64,000 bases of DNA from assembly GCA_014526335.1 (NCBI GenBank), contig JACTAT010000032.1, positions 9,061,463-9,125,462 of the forward strand. The letters are read 5' to 3'. The DNA comes from Chrysaora quinquecirrha. Its lineage: Eukaryota; Cnidaria; Scyphozoa; Semaeostomeae; Pelagiidae. Under the pieces are notes generated by a model that searched no databases, was not told the DNA's origin, and worked only from the letters and a program-made list of their open reading frames with translations. Positions 43,001 to 52,080 of the stretch are shown here, piece after piece. The translations under genes and the position numbers were made by a program. How positions within the stretch are numbered: the stretch's first letter is position 1; each line of letters starts with the position of its first letter.

Positions 43001-46000
43001 CTGATTCCAGACTGAGTTTCATTTGGAGATACAGCGACATTCTGACAGAAACTTAGCTGCGCTTTCGGGTGGACGGATAGTACAAATAGTATATCAAGGA
43101 TCAGCCTCACAACATCATTCCTATGAATATGATACATAATATAAATATACAAAAGCATAATACATACAATATACTGTAGGAAAGCCTGAAGTAAACACAA
43201 AAGTCTGTTAGCCCTTCTTTGCTTCCCGGAGACTTCCGCGGACTCCAGCGAAAGTTCAGGTCGTGTGCATTTTCGCCATTTTCGCACCCGCTTCTCTTAG
43301 ATAATTTGCTGACTGATGGCATGGACTGGAATGGGAAGCCAAAGTCACAGAGTAGAGTCTTGCCTTTACAATGCCAACCGGCAACAATGATCACCTGCAC
43401 CGCTTGGGTCAAGGTTAAATCCATGGAAATTATTTCTTCTTCTTGCCATCGAAAAATCTTAAATTCTTAAATTTCCTGCAACACTCAAAGCTGGCTCTAA
43501 AGACAGTGATTCACAGATTTAGGGTTAATCCCTTTCACTTAGTTTATTCTAGATAAGTTAATCTCTTGAGTTAATATATGTTTTCATGTTCATGAATGTA
43601 TGGGAAACAGAGTTGATATCGGTGAAAGGATATTTCTTTCGAATTCCCTGCAGGACTTCATGGAGGAAAAAATTTGCTGCGACCGCCCGGTCACATGGTC
43701 CGGTGGGTTTATGCCCTGGTGAAATTACTCTATAAGCCTTCTTTCTGCCTCAATGAATCGAAGAAAGACAAAAACAATGAACGCTTATAAACTGAAAAAT
43801 CCGATCGTACTAACCTACTGCTGTACCCTTCCCATTCTGATCCAGCAAACGCGAGTATTTGAAAAAGAAGTGAAATGCCAGAAAGTTTTTGAAGGTCTAC
43901 AAACAAAACATATGATAACAAATTGAAGCTAATTCGTAGCATAAGTCATTGGGAATTACTGGTTAATGTGGCGTCGTTGTCTTATCAAGCTAACTAGTAG
44001 TGTCAGAAGCTAAGTGAGGTCTAGCCTGACTCAACATGTTGGCTGAAGATTGGCCAGCAAGTTGGTACGGTTTACCATACCATCACAGCATCTGATATGT
44101 TTTGGGTTGCTGACGTCATCTGCAAATGATCTTTGCAAACATTGCCAAAAAGGATGCAGCTGTTTCTTCATAGCTCGCTCTTTTGGTTGACGACGAAGAA
44201 GAAAAAACTCGTGGTCCAACTCAAACCACTTAACTCTATTTCTTACTTCAAGGTCTCCGAAATAATGACCGAAATCGAGAATGTTGTGCCAACATGTTTG
44301 GGAGACATAGCAAACCGTACCAATACAGAAATTTTGCTCAAACCGAGGAAAATGTTAACAAACATTTTTAAACATGTTTAAAGATGTCGGCCAAGTTTTC
44401 CCCGTTAACCACATGTTTGTTTGGACGATATATATAGCGAACCGTGCCAACATGTTGGCCAAAAATTGTTGGCGGCGATGTTGCCGGTTTGTGCCCGGCT
44501 TAAGCTTCAGACACCACGTACTAACTGGATTATACCACAACACAACGCCACAGTACCAAAAAAGTCTTACTGATGTGAGCTGAACGTCTTCATCACTTAG
44601 CTACGCGATCTTTTAAGCATAGTGTTTGTCATTTGACATGATAAACGAAGCTAAAAGTTAAGTTAACAGGAAATGTACATACTAGTATTGACTGCCAGCC
44701 AGCTGTAGTCGAGGAGTTATCCAGCAGAAGTTGAACATTGTCCGCAGTGTGACTTGCATTTAACGTCATTGCCTAGGGATAAAGAAAGTAACCTCGTCCC
44801 CAGGGTGAATAGGCCTCTACGTGAAACTTCGCTGTCCATATTCGACCTTGGTATCGTCCTTATCTATTCGCAATTTGATTGGCTGTTCAAACATTAGAAA
44901 TTTTAAGTGACGTCACAGTTTCTTCAAAATTTCACACCAAAATAGGCCGAAAACTACGTAAAAAACATCTACAAAAACCAAAAATGATGCTAAATGAGAT
45001 ATTGTAATTGCCTTACAGTTATCAATGAAATTCTCTGCATATCCTTTCTAAGAACATATGCTTTCGGAATCTACATCTTGTTTTTATGCCTAGGCCAAAA
45101 TTGCCAGTAATTTGGCAGATTTGTGGCCGGTACCAGGGCCAAAATCGATTTGACGGTTGAGATTCGAGGAAATTCGGTTTAGCGCCTGGGGACGAAGTTG
45201 CTATCATTGGCCATCAATCGCGATTCTTCTGGTCGGAGTATACTAAGAACTGTTATCTTTAGGAGACAAGAGATTTCCAAAAGTTGAAAATGTCAAAATG
45301 GATATACCGCAACAGCTCTATTAAGCCCCCCTCTCCCATTTTAGCCCCCTCTCAATTAAGCCCCTTTTGAAGTGAAAATTTGAAATAAGCTCCTCCTCTC
45401 TATTAAGCCCCCATCTTATTTTGGCCACTTGAAAGTTCAGTAGTAAAAGTGCGAAACTATATGAAATTAAGTTGTAACATGTTTGATAACCAAAACTTGT
45501 GTCTTACAACAACTAATAACTTACTTAGTTACTACGAATTTCATGTGACCCAAGGTTAAAAATCTCTTTTATAGTTCATATATGTTCGATGTTCGATAAA
45601 CATCGTTTTTCAGGACTAATTATACTTCAACTTTGTCGGGAAATGGAAATGTATTTTTGGGTACAGAAATTTTTCACTGACTTCAAGTTCAAGCCAATAT
45701 CTATTAGTTACGAAATCCCAAAAATTAAAACCAAAAATTTTAACATGACATTGCCTTAGTTGGAATGCGGCAATGCCAGAAGCAAATATATTTGACTATT
45801 TATACCATAACCTTGTCGGAATTGATTGATTCTTTGCAAGGTAATAGAAAATTTTTACTAGTAACGAAATTTACAGAAATTTCTGGGCTCCGAATAATAG
45901 TAAGGAAGGGCAGATTACCCCACGCAAATAGCATGTTATCATTATGATGTTGGAGATGCCAACAGCCAAATGTGTTCACAATACTTTTGATGCACTTGTC

Positions 46001-49000
46001 AATGCATGTGCCAAGTTTCACTACTCCCCCTGCTCTGGCTGTACAGGGAGGCGATTTCTGGAGGGGATGGAAAATAGACCACCTTGCTATACAAGATTAA
46101 AAAGAGTAATGGTGAACTAAGAATAGGTAGGACAAGGGCTAACTGATTTACTAACCGTATTGACCAATCTACGAATTCCATCCATGGATAAAAATAAATC
46201 TTGAATTGCCCGGAATGGAAAGACTAAAGAAAAGAATAGGGTTGCATAGCAACGAGCAGAATCGTGTAGCCCAGAATCCATCAGCCATAAAGCGTACTTG
46301 ACAAGCTCTGTTAGCAACGGGTGAGGCAGTAAGCAAACCTAAGATAAAGACAAAATGATATATTTAGCTATATTCATAGAAACAAAAATAGAATTATAAG
46401 AACCTTACAGTACAGAAAGGCTCGGCAAAACGATCAAACATAACATGTTGGTCAAACATATACCATATGCTTTACAAGCAATGCTTGACTGTTTGGCCAC
46501 GTCATAAAGCAATGTTCGACACGCAGAATTTGCTAAGCCATGGCAAAACGTCAAGGCTTTTATCCGCTTCTTTCAAGCAGATATTTTACAAGCAATGTCA
46601 AAAACATGGTCAAACGATCGGACATTGTTTCTCAAGCATTTATTTAGGATTTGCTTTACAAACATTGTTTGTCCGTTTGGCCACGTCACAAAACAATGGT
46701 CGACAGGCAGAATTTTCTTTTGGAATGTAAAACATATTTCTATTTCTTTCAAGCAGATATTTTACAAGCAATGTTTAAAACATGGTCAAACAGTCAAACA
46801 TTTCTTTTGTCAAGAAAAATTCAGATGTTTGAGAAACATTGTTTGATCGTTTGGCCAGAATAATTAATGCCATTTTAGTAGAAGGCTAAAAGAAAGGTTT
46901 GGCCTACCACCTACCACTTTTGTAAGTAAACCTTTATAAGAAACCTAGAGGCTAAGGGCTGGAAAATTCGAGAAACATTTAGAACCTTTCGAGATACGGT
47001 TGTCTGTATAGCCTCTAAACTCTTTCACAAAACTGACGAACTCTTATGAACAATTTAGTTTTAAAGGCTTTAGGAGTTAGATGTTGAATTTCAAGAAACC
47101 CATAAGAAGTTTAAAGTACTAAAAAGTAGTAAAAATAGGTCGAAATAAGAAATTTTTGGTCCTAGGCCCGAGCATGGATTCTTAAAAAACTTCAGCTAAC
47201 GTTTGTATTAAAATGAAATCTTTTGCTTGCGACAAGCAGACAGTGCTGTTGAAATTTTCAACAAACTTCGCAGATTGACTTCTGCTTGTCAAACAATGTT
47301 TCGTGACGTGGCCAAACGTTGAAACATTGCTTGATAAGCATATTTCAAATGTTGCAAAACGATCAAACATTGTTTGTCGAAAATTCTAGACTTATTTTAC
47401 AACAAATGTTTGACCGTTTTGTCACGTTGCAAAACATTGCTTGACGACTAAAATTGATTACCAATGTTTTTGTAAAGGTATGAGGTTTCCACATGGATGT
47501 CAAGCCAACTCACTCTGCCGTCCTTTGGAAGGGACATTAAACTGGGGGTTCCATGCCTGTATGCAACATGCATTGAGGCCTAAAACAGCTGAAAACGTAG
47601 ACCTAAAACTGGCTGAGAAGACAGAAATAAAAGCCTAAAAAAACAACCAAATAACAACAGTAACAACAACTCCCCACTTTCCAAAAATTTCTGGTGTCCT
47701 TCATGGTTAACTACGAGTCATACCAAAGACTTCAAAAATGGTACTCATTGCCTCTCTGCTTAGCGCTCAGCATGAAGGCGTTGGAATGAGGGTAAGTGGT
47801 CTTCAGATCAGGGATAGGAATGGCGCCCACCGCTACCTTCATGGGTGGCAGCTAGCGAAAGAGGAGCCTTCGAGTCGCCTCTGACTACGGTCGACCAACT
47901 TACTTACTTCATGGTTAACTATTATCTTTTAAGAATCACGATTTCGCATGCTTCTTCCCTTTTTCATCTCAAACATATACAAATTTTTTGAAAAAGAACC
48001 AACCTTTTCCCTCTTCTTTCACTTCTTCACTCTTATTCTCTGAGTGTTCGGCACCAGATTTGTCAGCTGCAGTTTCTTGAGTTGACTTCTTCGACGTCGA
48101 ACTTTCAAACAACTTTGCTTTCAAGCTACTCGAAGACGACTCTTCCTCCCTCTTTTTCTGTGATTTACTCGCAGCAAAACGAATATGCTTTGAGGCAGAT
48201 TTGCTATTTGACTTTGGCGCTATTTTGCTGAAGTTCTGCACGGCGGGCAAGTTAAGATCGTTGACTTCCTTCAGATATTTCAACCGTTTTAATATTATTG
48301 GAACCTAGATTTAAAGAAAGAGAATACTTAGCCGCGGCTACAGGTGCGGCATTTTGCTTGAAATGGCGATAGAAAACTGTCGCAGCGACAGGAAAAATTA
48401 AGAGTCGCACGTGTAGCCAGGGATAGATTTTCGAACAACACGTTTTCCTGGGAACCTTCTAGGACCCAGTCTTCTTAATGCGCGAATTGATTATCGCAGA
48501 ACTTCTGTCGCAGCGTTTCGTTGCAGCATGTAGCCACCTCAGGCTTTCTCAGAACAGGACATTTTCAGGAGTAAACTGGTAAAATTGCACATGTAGCCGT
48601 GGTAAAATTGCACATGTAGCCGTGGCTTAATGCTTCTATAAATAAAAACCGATATGTGATTTTTCCGTTAAAAAAGCGATCAACATCAACATCAGATATC
48701 TGACAGACATCAAATTCATCCAGATAAACTTAGGTTTAATGTTTTATGATTAAAAATACTCGTTTGATCATTTGCGACAAGTTGTGCCAATTTTCCTTCA
48801 TATTTTGAACTATTTCAAAATTAAATATTATGGTAGTTCATCAAATGCAAAGATCTTTTAAATTTCAAAGCAAGGACATTGAGATCGAAGAGGCAAATTT
48901 ACAAAAGACTCTTACCAATACTTGATTATCTTCTCTGAACATTCCTGCATTCTCTTCAAGTTGCATTCCAACTGCTAAAATATCTACAAAACAAATTAAA

Positions 49001-51631
49001 TTATTTTTGCTATGATTAAAGAGAACATCGACTATGAGCAGTTCTTGTTACCGCTTGTTACTATTTTGAAAACTGCAGCAGATACTAATTTCCAGAAATG
49101 TTTAACGCTTTATTTTCGGCTGTACTTATTCTTGGACGTTTTGCTTTCGGACGATCGAATTTCAGACGAAAATTAAAGATATTTCAACAGAGAAATGCCG
49201 TCGTAGAGAGATGGGTTAATAAACAGAGATCTTAATAGAGAAGGGCTCTCAGAAAGAGGGCTTACTAGAGAGACTTCGAAACAGAAGGGCCTGGTAGAGA
49301 AAAGGCTTGATAAAGAGAGATTTTAATAGACGGGTAGGAATTTATACCCGGATTAAGGTAGAAATGAACAAATTTGATTCACTTTCTGATCGTGTATTTC
49401 GATCCGTATCTGGCTACAAATTCCACCTAAGTCAGTTTTTTCGGTCTGTTTTAAAAATTTTACATCGAGGAGAGTCAGGGAAAATAAACTGTTAAATATG
49501 TCCAACATCTTTCTTTTGTTCTTCGCCAATTTGAAAGCTGCTGAATAAACCTTGCTCAACGTTCCGTCAACAAATGTTCAGCAAAGGCCTACAGAATTTC
49601 TTTAAGTGACAATTCTGCTCTTGGTTTAATATTGAATTACGAAACTACACTTCAATTTTAATCCATGCATATCGAGCATTGATAAAATGGTGAATGTATT
49701 CATCCACTAACTTGGTTCATTGTTGATTTTGATAGAAAAACAATTTAGAAACCTACCCGCTGCATATGTCCTCAAAGGCTCCTTTCCTGATTTCGCCCAT
49801 TTGTAACAAGTCTTTCCAACACTCTCCTTGAAGAAAATCATCACATAAAGAAAAAGGCCCAGTTTACATTACCATGTAGCTATGAAAATGCTGTGATTGT
49901 TGCATTGGATAGAGATACAAGAACTGTTATCTAATATATGACTATGACTTACCCAGTCTTCAAATATTTTTCCTTCCAGCCCTGACAAAATATTGAGAAT
50001 CAGTCTTGCAGCTTGACAGTTTAACTCAAAATCATCATCTGAGTTAGCTAAGTATGAAGTTGTCAGCTAAAAGCAAGAGCAATAACAGTTAATATTTGTT
50101 CCAGGGAAAATTATAAGCAGCAGGGGAAAAGCAATAGCGGTTGGCAATGCAAATGAAGTCCTACAGTGCTTTGATCATTTGATCAGCTGAGATAACACAA
50201 AAATCTGTATGACCAGCACTTTGAAGTGTTCCCTGTTCACAGCTCATATTCAGTTTGAATGATAGAATGGACTGACACAAAATTTAAGGCAGCAAAAATT
50301 TAAACCCACAAGCTTATCCTACTCACCATAGCAACATGATATATACAATTTACATCAAATAGCTTCAACCAGTCATGATAGACATGGAAAAATTTTGCTA
50401 GCTCTAATATAAGCCCCTGTCAGATATTAAACTGGAATAAATTACATTAGTCATGCCTAAAATGGTTGACAACTTTGATGACTAAGAAAGACTCTGTTCA
50501 TTTAGCAATGTTGGGGACCATTAATGAAACTATTCCCACATGGTCAAAAGGACCACTTATCAATTAGCAACCAACAAAAATCACCAATCATCAACAGCGA
50601 TCAGCAGACCAATTCTCAATTGTTGCAATTATATGCAAATCTATCTTTAAAAAAACTAAGCAATTTATCTTACCCTTTCCATGAATTCCTTTTCACCAAC
50701 AATCAGCCGTAAAGTGTCTCCAAATTTGCATTCAGGAGTTGATTGTGCTGCAAATAAACATAAAAGTGTTTGCTATTTTATTTTGGAGAAAAATTTTGAA
50801 TGATAAAGTAAGCATGGAAGAAAATCCTTTCTGAAATGCAGAATAAATCCTATTATTCAACTCAGCTGATGTGGGGGCATGGGATGCTTCTCAAAAGTGG
50901 GGGATGGGCAATAGAAAAGAGCACTTGACCACACTCTCTTTTATGATGTCATAATAAAGGCATATTACAATGGATGGACACAGGTTTTGGACCTTTGAAA
51001 TTATATCATCATGTTCATTGGGCCTACAGTTGATATACACTAAAAATACTCACAAGGATGGCGATCATCAAAAGGATCTGGTGCCAGGCCAAGATAGTCT
51101 TCATACTGTTCTTCTACTTTGTCAGCCAAACTATTTTTGGATTAAAAGAAAAAAAACTTAGGAATGGATGAATGAAGGAATGAAAGAATGATATGTTTTT
51201 GTTGTTCAAAAGTTAAGATATTTTGTTCAAGTGCACTTTTCAAATTTTTTAGTACACATAGTTTTTTGTCAGGTGTGAATAAGGCATAGCTTGAATATAA
51301 TGTCAGTTGTGCCACTGCCACAAAACCCAGACTACTGGAAGTCTGGGAAGCTGATCACACTACTGCAGTTGGCGACATGAAAAATGATGGGCTAGACTAG
51401 AATTTTTGTCAGGTACAGATATTATCTGTTTGTCACAATTTTGTGAATGAAATTTTGTTGAAAGCTAAGATAGCCTAGCCTGCACGCAGGCTAAAGATAG
51501 CCAGGCTGAGCCTACCTTTTTAATATCTGGATAGGCTTTCTGTTTCCTTCACCATCTTGCTTTTCCCATTGATGCAAAAGCTCTAATACCTCTGCATCCA
51601 CACTGTTCAGCCAAGGATATTTTGCTGCCAT
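27814..51631 (-). CDS. DCAF1: DCAF1 (VprBP), substrate receptor of CUL4-DDB1 ubiquitin ligase; 32 exons recognised
   Basis: The product recruits substrates to the CUL4-DDB1-RBX1 ubiquitin ligase and to the EDD/DYRK2 complex; this is family knowledge. Identification rests on collinear matches along the family: an N-terminal PDPFDDRHP segment, armadillo-like exons ([28 protein letters not shown]), a LisH motif, a WD40 domain with WDVR and WDIR, and an acidic tail. Exon coordinates are given in the block entries that follow. Recognised exons total about 3.7 kb (about 1230 residues) against about 1500 in human; most of the difference is two armadillo-region gaps. Splice sites are GT-AG and phases agree except at those gaps and at a frameshift in exon 14. 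The start at 51629-51631 is followed by [11 protein letters not shown] and lies just after a plausible 5'-UTR splice acceptor. Confidence 0.95.
28138..28345 (+). repeat. Two tRNA-like SINE fragments in tandem
   Basis: At 28283-28345 the sequence has a box A-like GGCCTAGTGG and a box B-like GGGTCCAAGAC, separated by GCTCACATACCAGTCGTGAG. A diverged copy at about 28163-28207 contains GCTCACAAACCAGTAGTGAG. The spacing and boxes suggest tRNA-derived SINE heads. Both lie in the DCAF1 intron between exons 31 and 32. No complete cloverleaf is formed. Confidence 0.5.
28629..37088 (-). CDS. DCAF1: DCAF1 WD40 propeller, exons 23-31
   Basis: Exons: 37017-37088, 34247-34303, 33576-33664, 32863-32944, 31482-31715, 30801-30894, 30250-30360, 29426-29499, 28629-28724. 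Readable blades include [112 protein letters not shown] and [10 protein letters not shown]. The two WDxR motifs (WDVR, WDIR) are the known DDB1-docking DWD boxes, so ligase assembly should be conserved. All phases join in frame. The intron between the first two of these exons (34304-37016) carries the 63-bp palindromic satellite. Confidence 0.94.
28725..29425. other. DCAF1 intron, nothing further recognised
   Basis: This intron lies between exons 30 and 31. It contains a weak internal repeat: CTTACCTAAGACAAAAAGG near 28944 echoes the CTAAGACAAAAGGC around the exon 31 acceptor near 28725. No RNA gene or coding match was seen. Confidence 0.5.
29573..29640 (+). pseudogene. tRNA-Leu-like pseudogene, anticodon position AAG
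   Basis: The sequence TGGCCGAGTGGTCAAGGCGC is a perfect leucine-type D arm with box A. It is followed by an anticodon-type stem with loop TTAAGAT, which would place AAG in the anticodon. The variable arm and T arm are degenerate: no GGTTCGAATCC box B is present, and the acceptor ends do not pair. It lies in the DCAF1 intron between exons 29 and 30, antisense to that gene. It is probably a dead retro-copy or SINE head. Confidence 0.55.
31201..31262 (+). repeat. tRNA-like fragment with A and B boxes (SINE head)
   Basis: GGGCTCAGTGG (box A-like) is followed about 35 bases later by GGTTCGAATC (box B). The intervening arms do not fold into a full cloverleaf. It lies in the DCAF1 intron between exons 27 and 28, antisense to the gene. 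Confidence 0.45.
31869..32090. mobile_element. 222-bp MITE with long terminal inverted repeats
   Basis: The left end CAATAGACGCTTCCGCAAGA and the right end are reverse complements through the GGCGGCCAT motif, giving arms of about 32 bp with one extra base in one arm. The interior is also partly palindromic: GGAATTCTGGGAATAATTTCC near 31932 pairs with GGAAATTATTCCCGGAATTACC near 31998. There is no coding capacity. It sits in the DCAF1 intron between exons 26 and 27. No clear target duplication was visible. Confidence 0.82.
32130..32800. repeat. Foldback-like dispersed repeat with internal duplication
   Basis: Two direct copies of a 78-bp unit start at 32651 and 32729 (CACTGGTACAGCTGTGTTTC and CATTGGCACAGCCGTGTGTC). 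An inverted copy lies at about 32390-32430 (AACACGGCTGTACCAGTG). The section at 32480-32610 recurs in opposite orientation at 38155-38350. The mixture of inverted and direct units suggests a decayed foldback or MITE-type element. Open frames across it were not called. Confidence 0.7.
33710..33960. repeat. Dispersed repeat with CAGCCCGGGC motifs
   Basis: The segment has CAGCCCGGGC near both ends (33789 and 33941) and an internal CTCGGCTAACCGAGCTG inverted repeat near 33914. It also contains two versions of CATGTAATNACA. This resembles abundant short repeats in hexacoral genomes, by recollection and not by search. It lies in the DCAF1 intron between exons 24 and 25. Confidence 0.55.
34380..36782. 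repeat. Intronic satellite of ~63-bp units built on an 18-bp palindrome
   Basis: About 38 tandem units of 62-64 bp occur here. Each contains AAAAGTAGATCTACTTTT, a perfect 18-bp palindrome, then a half-palindrome echo (CATCTACTTT), then CTTTCCCTAAA and TTTAAGTGCAGG. Two subtypes alternate irregularly from about 34800 on: GTGCAGGTTAAAAG...GACCTTC and GCGCAGGTAAAAAG...GAACGTC. Edge units are more diverged. The array lies wholly in the DCAF1 intron 34304-37016, between the exons encoding NVFTGQ and EEATYSCH. It is unrelated in sequence to the 190-bp satellite. Confidence 0.95.
37180..37345. repeat. Degenerate GCGGTTTTACGG-type repeat
   Basis: Words such as TTTGCGGTTTACGG, TTTTACGGTTTTC, TACGGTTCTACAG and TTTGCGGTTTTACG recur at short irregular intervals, which suggests a decayed minisatellite or TE fragment. 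It lies in the DCAF1 intron between exons 22 and 23. Nothing else was recognised in that intron. Confidence 0.45.
37626..40474 (-). CDS. DCAF1: DCAF1 LisH motif and proline-rich linker, exons 16-22
   Basis: Exons: 40393-40474, 39662-39774, 39461-39565, 39006-39154, 38416-38491, 38069-38130, 37626-37692. Exon 16 holds [20 protein letters not shown] and DHLKTKG, the LisH-type helix pair used for dimerisation in this family. Exons 17-18 are a Ser/Thr/Pro linker ([12 protein letters not shown]). Exon 19 holds [20 protein letters not shown], exon 20 PHQCPEP, and exons 21-22 [17 protein letters not shown], which lead into the WD40 propeller. Phases agree throughout. The last exon uses a GTATAA donor. 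Confidence 0.92.
37780..37975 (-). repeat. Dispersed repeat family B, copy 1
   Basis: The words GGGAGACACGCCGAATACA, TGTCGCACACGACTTGTCTC and TTAGCCACCTCGGAAACTTTG recur in inverse orientation at 61150-61430. The shared segment is about 190 bp. It looks like a non-autonomous element in a DCAF1 intron. The open frame over it was not called. Confidence 0.65.
38155..38350 (-). repeat. Dispersed repeat, inverted copy of 32400-32610
   Basis: TTTGATTGGCTTCATGCAGTC, CTCAATGAGAACAAAGGCA and CTTCGCCGACGGC match the reverse complement of 32480-32610 with scattered changes. This puts two inverted copies of one family about 5.7 kb apart within DCAF1. Confidence 0.72.
39945..40140 (+). repeat. Dispersed repeat family R, copy 1
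   Basis: Contains ATTGCGACAAACAGCGGAAAC, AAAAGCTTTTTTCGTCT, AACAGACCGAAAC, TACCCAGATGCGGCTCGAAA and TGCACCA. Related segments occur at 41550-41760, 56600-56705 and 59200-59410, with a diverged inverted piece at 49335-49460. Copies 1 and 2 are the most similar (about 200 bp each) and lie in different DCAF1 introns. Confidence 0.72.
41051..41210. repeat. 90-bp tandem duplication in a DCAF1 intron
   Basis: TTAACTGAAGACCAAATTTG and the following ~50 bases (to AAAAAGTAC) appear at 41051-41120 and again at 41141-41210 with only a few changes. It lies in the intron between exons 15 and 16. No function is evident. Confidence 0.85.
41315..46338 (-). CDS. DCAF1: DCAF1 armadillo-like exons 9-15, with a frameshift in exon 14
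   Basis: Exons: 46156-46338, 44679-44772, 43815-43896, 43001-43120, 42289-42394, 41846-42017, 41315-41542. Exon 9 carries [20 protein letters not shown] and GIRRLVNT. Exon 13 carries [17 protein letters not shown]. Exon 15 carries [20 protein letters not shown] and [10 protein letters not shown]. The order and phases match the human helical-repeat region. Between exons 9 and 10 I found no counterpart of the human segment containing RKYFEAHLAIK. In exon 14 the frame breaks at A4C4 (41884-41891): one C too many, or two bases too few, puts TGA in frame before the conserved [14 protein letters not shown] treat this as a probable consensus error because everything downstream is intact. Confidence 0.88.
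41550..41760 (+). repeat. Dispersed repeat family R, copy 2
   Basis: It matches 39945-40140 through ATTGCGATAAACAGCGGAAAC, AAAAGCTTTTTTCGTCTGA, AACAGACCAAAACAATAAAC and CTCGAAATGCACCAAT. It begins just upstream of DCAF1 exon 15 on the gene strand, in the intron between exons 14 and 15. Confidence 0.72.
42395..43000. other. DCAF1 intron, nothing recognised
   Basis: The intron between exons 12 and 13 is moderately complex unique sequence. I saw no RNA gene, tandem repeat or terminal inverted repeats in it. Confidence 0.4.
43121..43814. other. DCAF1 intron with an unassigned open frame
   Basis: The intron between exons 11 and 12 contains a minus-strand open frame at 43107-43424 (about 105 codons, starting [17 protein letters not shown]). 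It does not match the DCAF1 family and shows no domain I recognise. It runs into exon 12 in the wrong frame, so I regard it as chance or repeat-derived. Confidence 0.4.
44030..44525. repeat. Repeat region with CAACATGTTGGC palindromes
   Basis: CAACATGTTGGC (44034, 44449), CCAACATGTTTGG (44289) and AAACATGTTTAAA recur with GGCCA and GTACGGTTTRCCATACC-type words. Terminal and internal inverted repeats suggest a decayed MITE in the DCAF1 intron between exons 10 and 11. Frames across it were not called. Confidence 0.6.
44773..46155. other. DCAF1 intron expected to hold an armadillo-region exon
   Basis: By comparison with human DCAF1, a segment of about 80 residues including RKYFEAHLAIK should lie here. 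I found no matching exon on the minus strand. The intron does hold a repeat of TTAAGCCCCCCTCT and TTAAGCCCC-type words at 45315-45415. Exons 9 and 10 are both phase 0 at this junction, so skipping the segment would keep the frame. Confidence 0.5.
46430..46865. repeat. Dispersed repeat family C, copy 1 (CAAACATTG / TTGGCCACGTC words)
   Basis: Words such as GTTTGGCCACGTCA, TTTACAAGCAATG and CATGGTCAAAC recur many times on both strands. An internal duplication is visible: CTTTCAAGCAGATATTTTAC appears at about 46570 and 46747. Related copies lie at 47190-47450 and 62600-62880. It occupies the DCAF1 intron between exons 8 and 9. Confidence 0.75.
47190..47450. repeat. Dispersed repeat family C, copy 2
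   Basis: CAAACAATGTTTCGTGACGT, GGCCAAACGTTGAAACATTG, AAACGATCAAACATTG and GACCGTTTTGTCACGTTGC match the word set of 46430-46865. It lies in the same DCAF1 intron, which should also contain missing exons. Confidence 0.7.
47745..47912 (+). repeat. SINE-like repeat with a TTACTTACT tail
   Basis: A segment with GGCGTTGGAATGAGGGTAAG, GGTCTTCAGATCAGGGA, a box B-like CCTTCGAGTCGCC and a 3' end in short TTAC repeats (CTTACTTACTTCA). The simple-repeat tail suggests a SINE or LINE fragment. No open frame of note. Confidence 0.45.
48004..51631 (-). CDS. DCAF1: DCAF1 N-terminal exons 1-8
   Basis: Exons: 51516-51631, 51054-51130, 50674-50747, 50327-50416, 49953-50066, 49757-49826, 48916-48983, 48004-48304. 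They encode the start ([18 protein letters not shown]), the hallmark [19 protein letters not shown], the helical stretch [32 protein letters not shown], and [16 protein letters not shown]. Exon 8 then becomes a Ser/Lys/Glu-rich disordered linker, as in the vertebrate protein. All junction phases are consistent. Exon 4 (30 codons, [10 protein letters not shown] onward) has no obvious counterpart in the human protein and could be lineage-specific or alternative. Exon 8 ends in phase 1 at a GTTGGT donor, which does not fit exon 9 (phase 0), so at least one exon is missing after it. Confidence 0.9.
48335..48630. repeat. Dispersed repeat with GTAGCC / CGCAGCG words
   Basis: Words TGTCGCAGCGACAGG, CACGTGTAGCCAGGGA, CTGTCGCAGCGTTTCG and GCATGTAGCCACCTCAGG recall family B at 37780 and 61150. 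AAAATTGCACATGTAGCCGTGG is duplicated head-to-tail at about 48583-48628. It lies in the DCAF1 intron between exons 7 and 8. Confidence 0.55.
48984..49756. repeat. DCAF1 intron with a purine-rich minisatellite and a family R fragment
   Basis: At 49210-49320 AGAGAAGGGCTCTC, AGAGGGCTTACTAGAGAG and GAAGGGCCTGGTAGAGAA form a degenerate ~30-bp purine-rich repeat. At 49335-49460 a diverged, inverted piece of family R is visible (TTTCGATCCGTATCTGG, TTTTTTCGGTCTGTTT). The rest of the intron shows nothing recognisable. Confidence 0.5.
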
Positions 51632-52080
51632 GATGTTCCAAATTTAATTCCTCAAAAAGAAAAACCTTTTTACCATTGCAGCACCATCATGGAAAATGCC
51701 CCTTTTTTAAAAAGAAACAATAAGTTTGGAATTTCAAACAATTAAGTTAATCAAGGAAAATCAATAATAGACAGGTATCTATTCGCAAAAGTAATATAAA
51801 GCCATGTAGACAGATTTAAAACGAGAAAAATTAGAGGCCTAGGCCTGACCTAGGCCATTTATTTTTTTCCAAGCAAGGCCATAGCAATTCGCATCCTGTA
51901 ATCATGCACATTCTGCAATTATACATTGGTTGATTCACGTTTGGTGCAGTAAATTCTGACTGCTCTACAATAGAAATCTCTGTAATTTTCTTACCAATGT
52001 TCAACTAATGCTTATCTTTTACGAAGAAAAGCTCTTTTTCGACCACGCGCCATCCGCCATTGCATCACTTTGATCGATTT
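51632..52080 (-). promoter_or_regulatory. Putative DCAF1 5' UTR, first intron and promoter
   Basis: The start codon is preceded by 19 bases (to 51650) and an acceptor TTTTTCTTTTTGAG. A candidate upstream UTR exon ends at 51995 with donor GTAAGA. Around 52048-52060 the minus strand reads ATGGCGGATGGCG, a YY1-like initiator often found at housekeeping-gene start sites. If transcription starts upstream of 52060, that ATG opens a 13-codon upstream frame closing with TAA at 52019-52021. All of this is inferred from motifs; no TATA box was seen. Confidence 0.45.

Noticed and set aside
43107..43424. 105-codon minus-strand frame in a DCAF1 intron
   Set aside because: It overlaps exon 12 in a different frame, lacks family similarity, and the real exon 11 is at 43815-43896.
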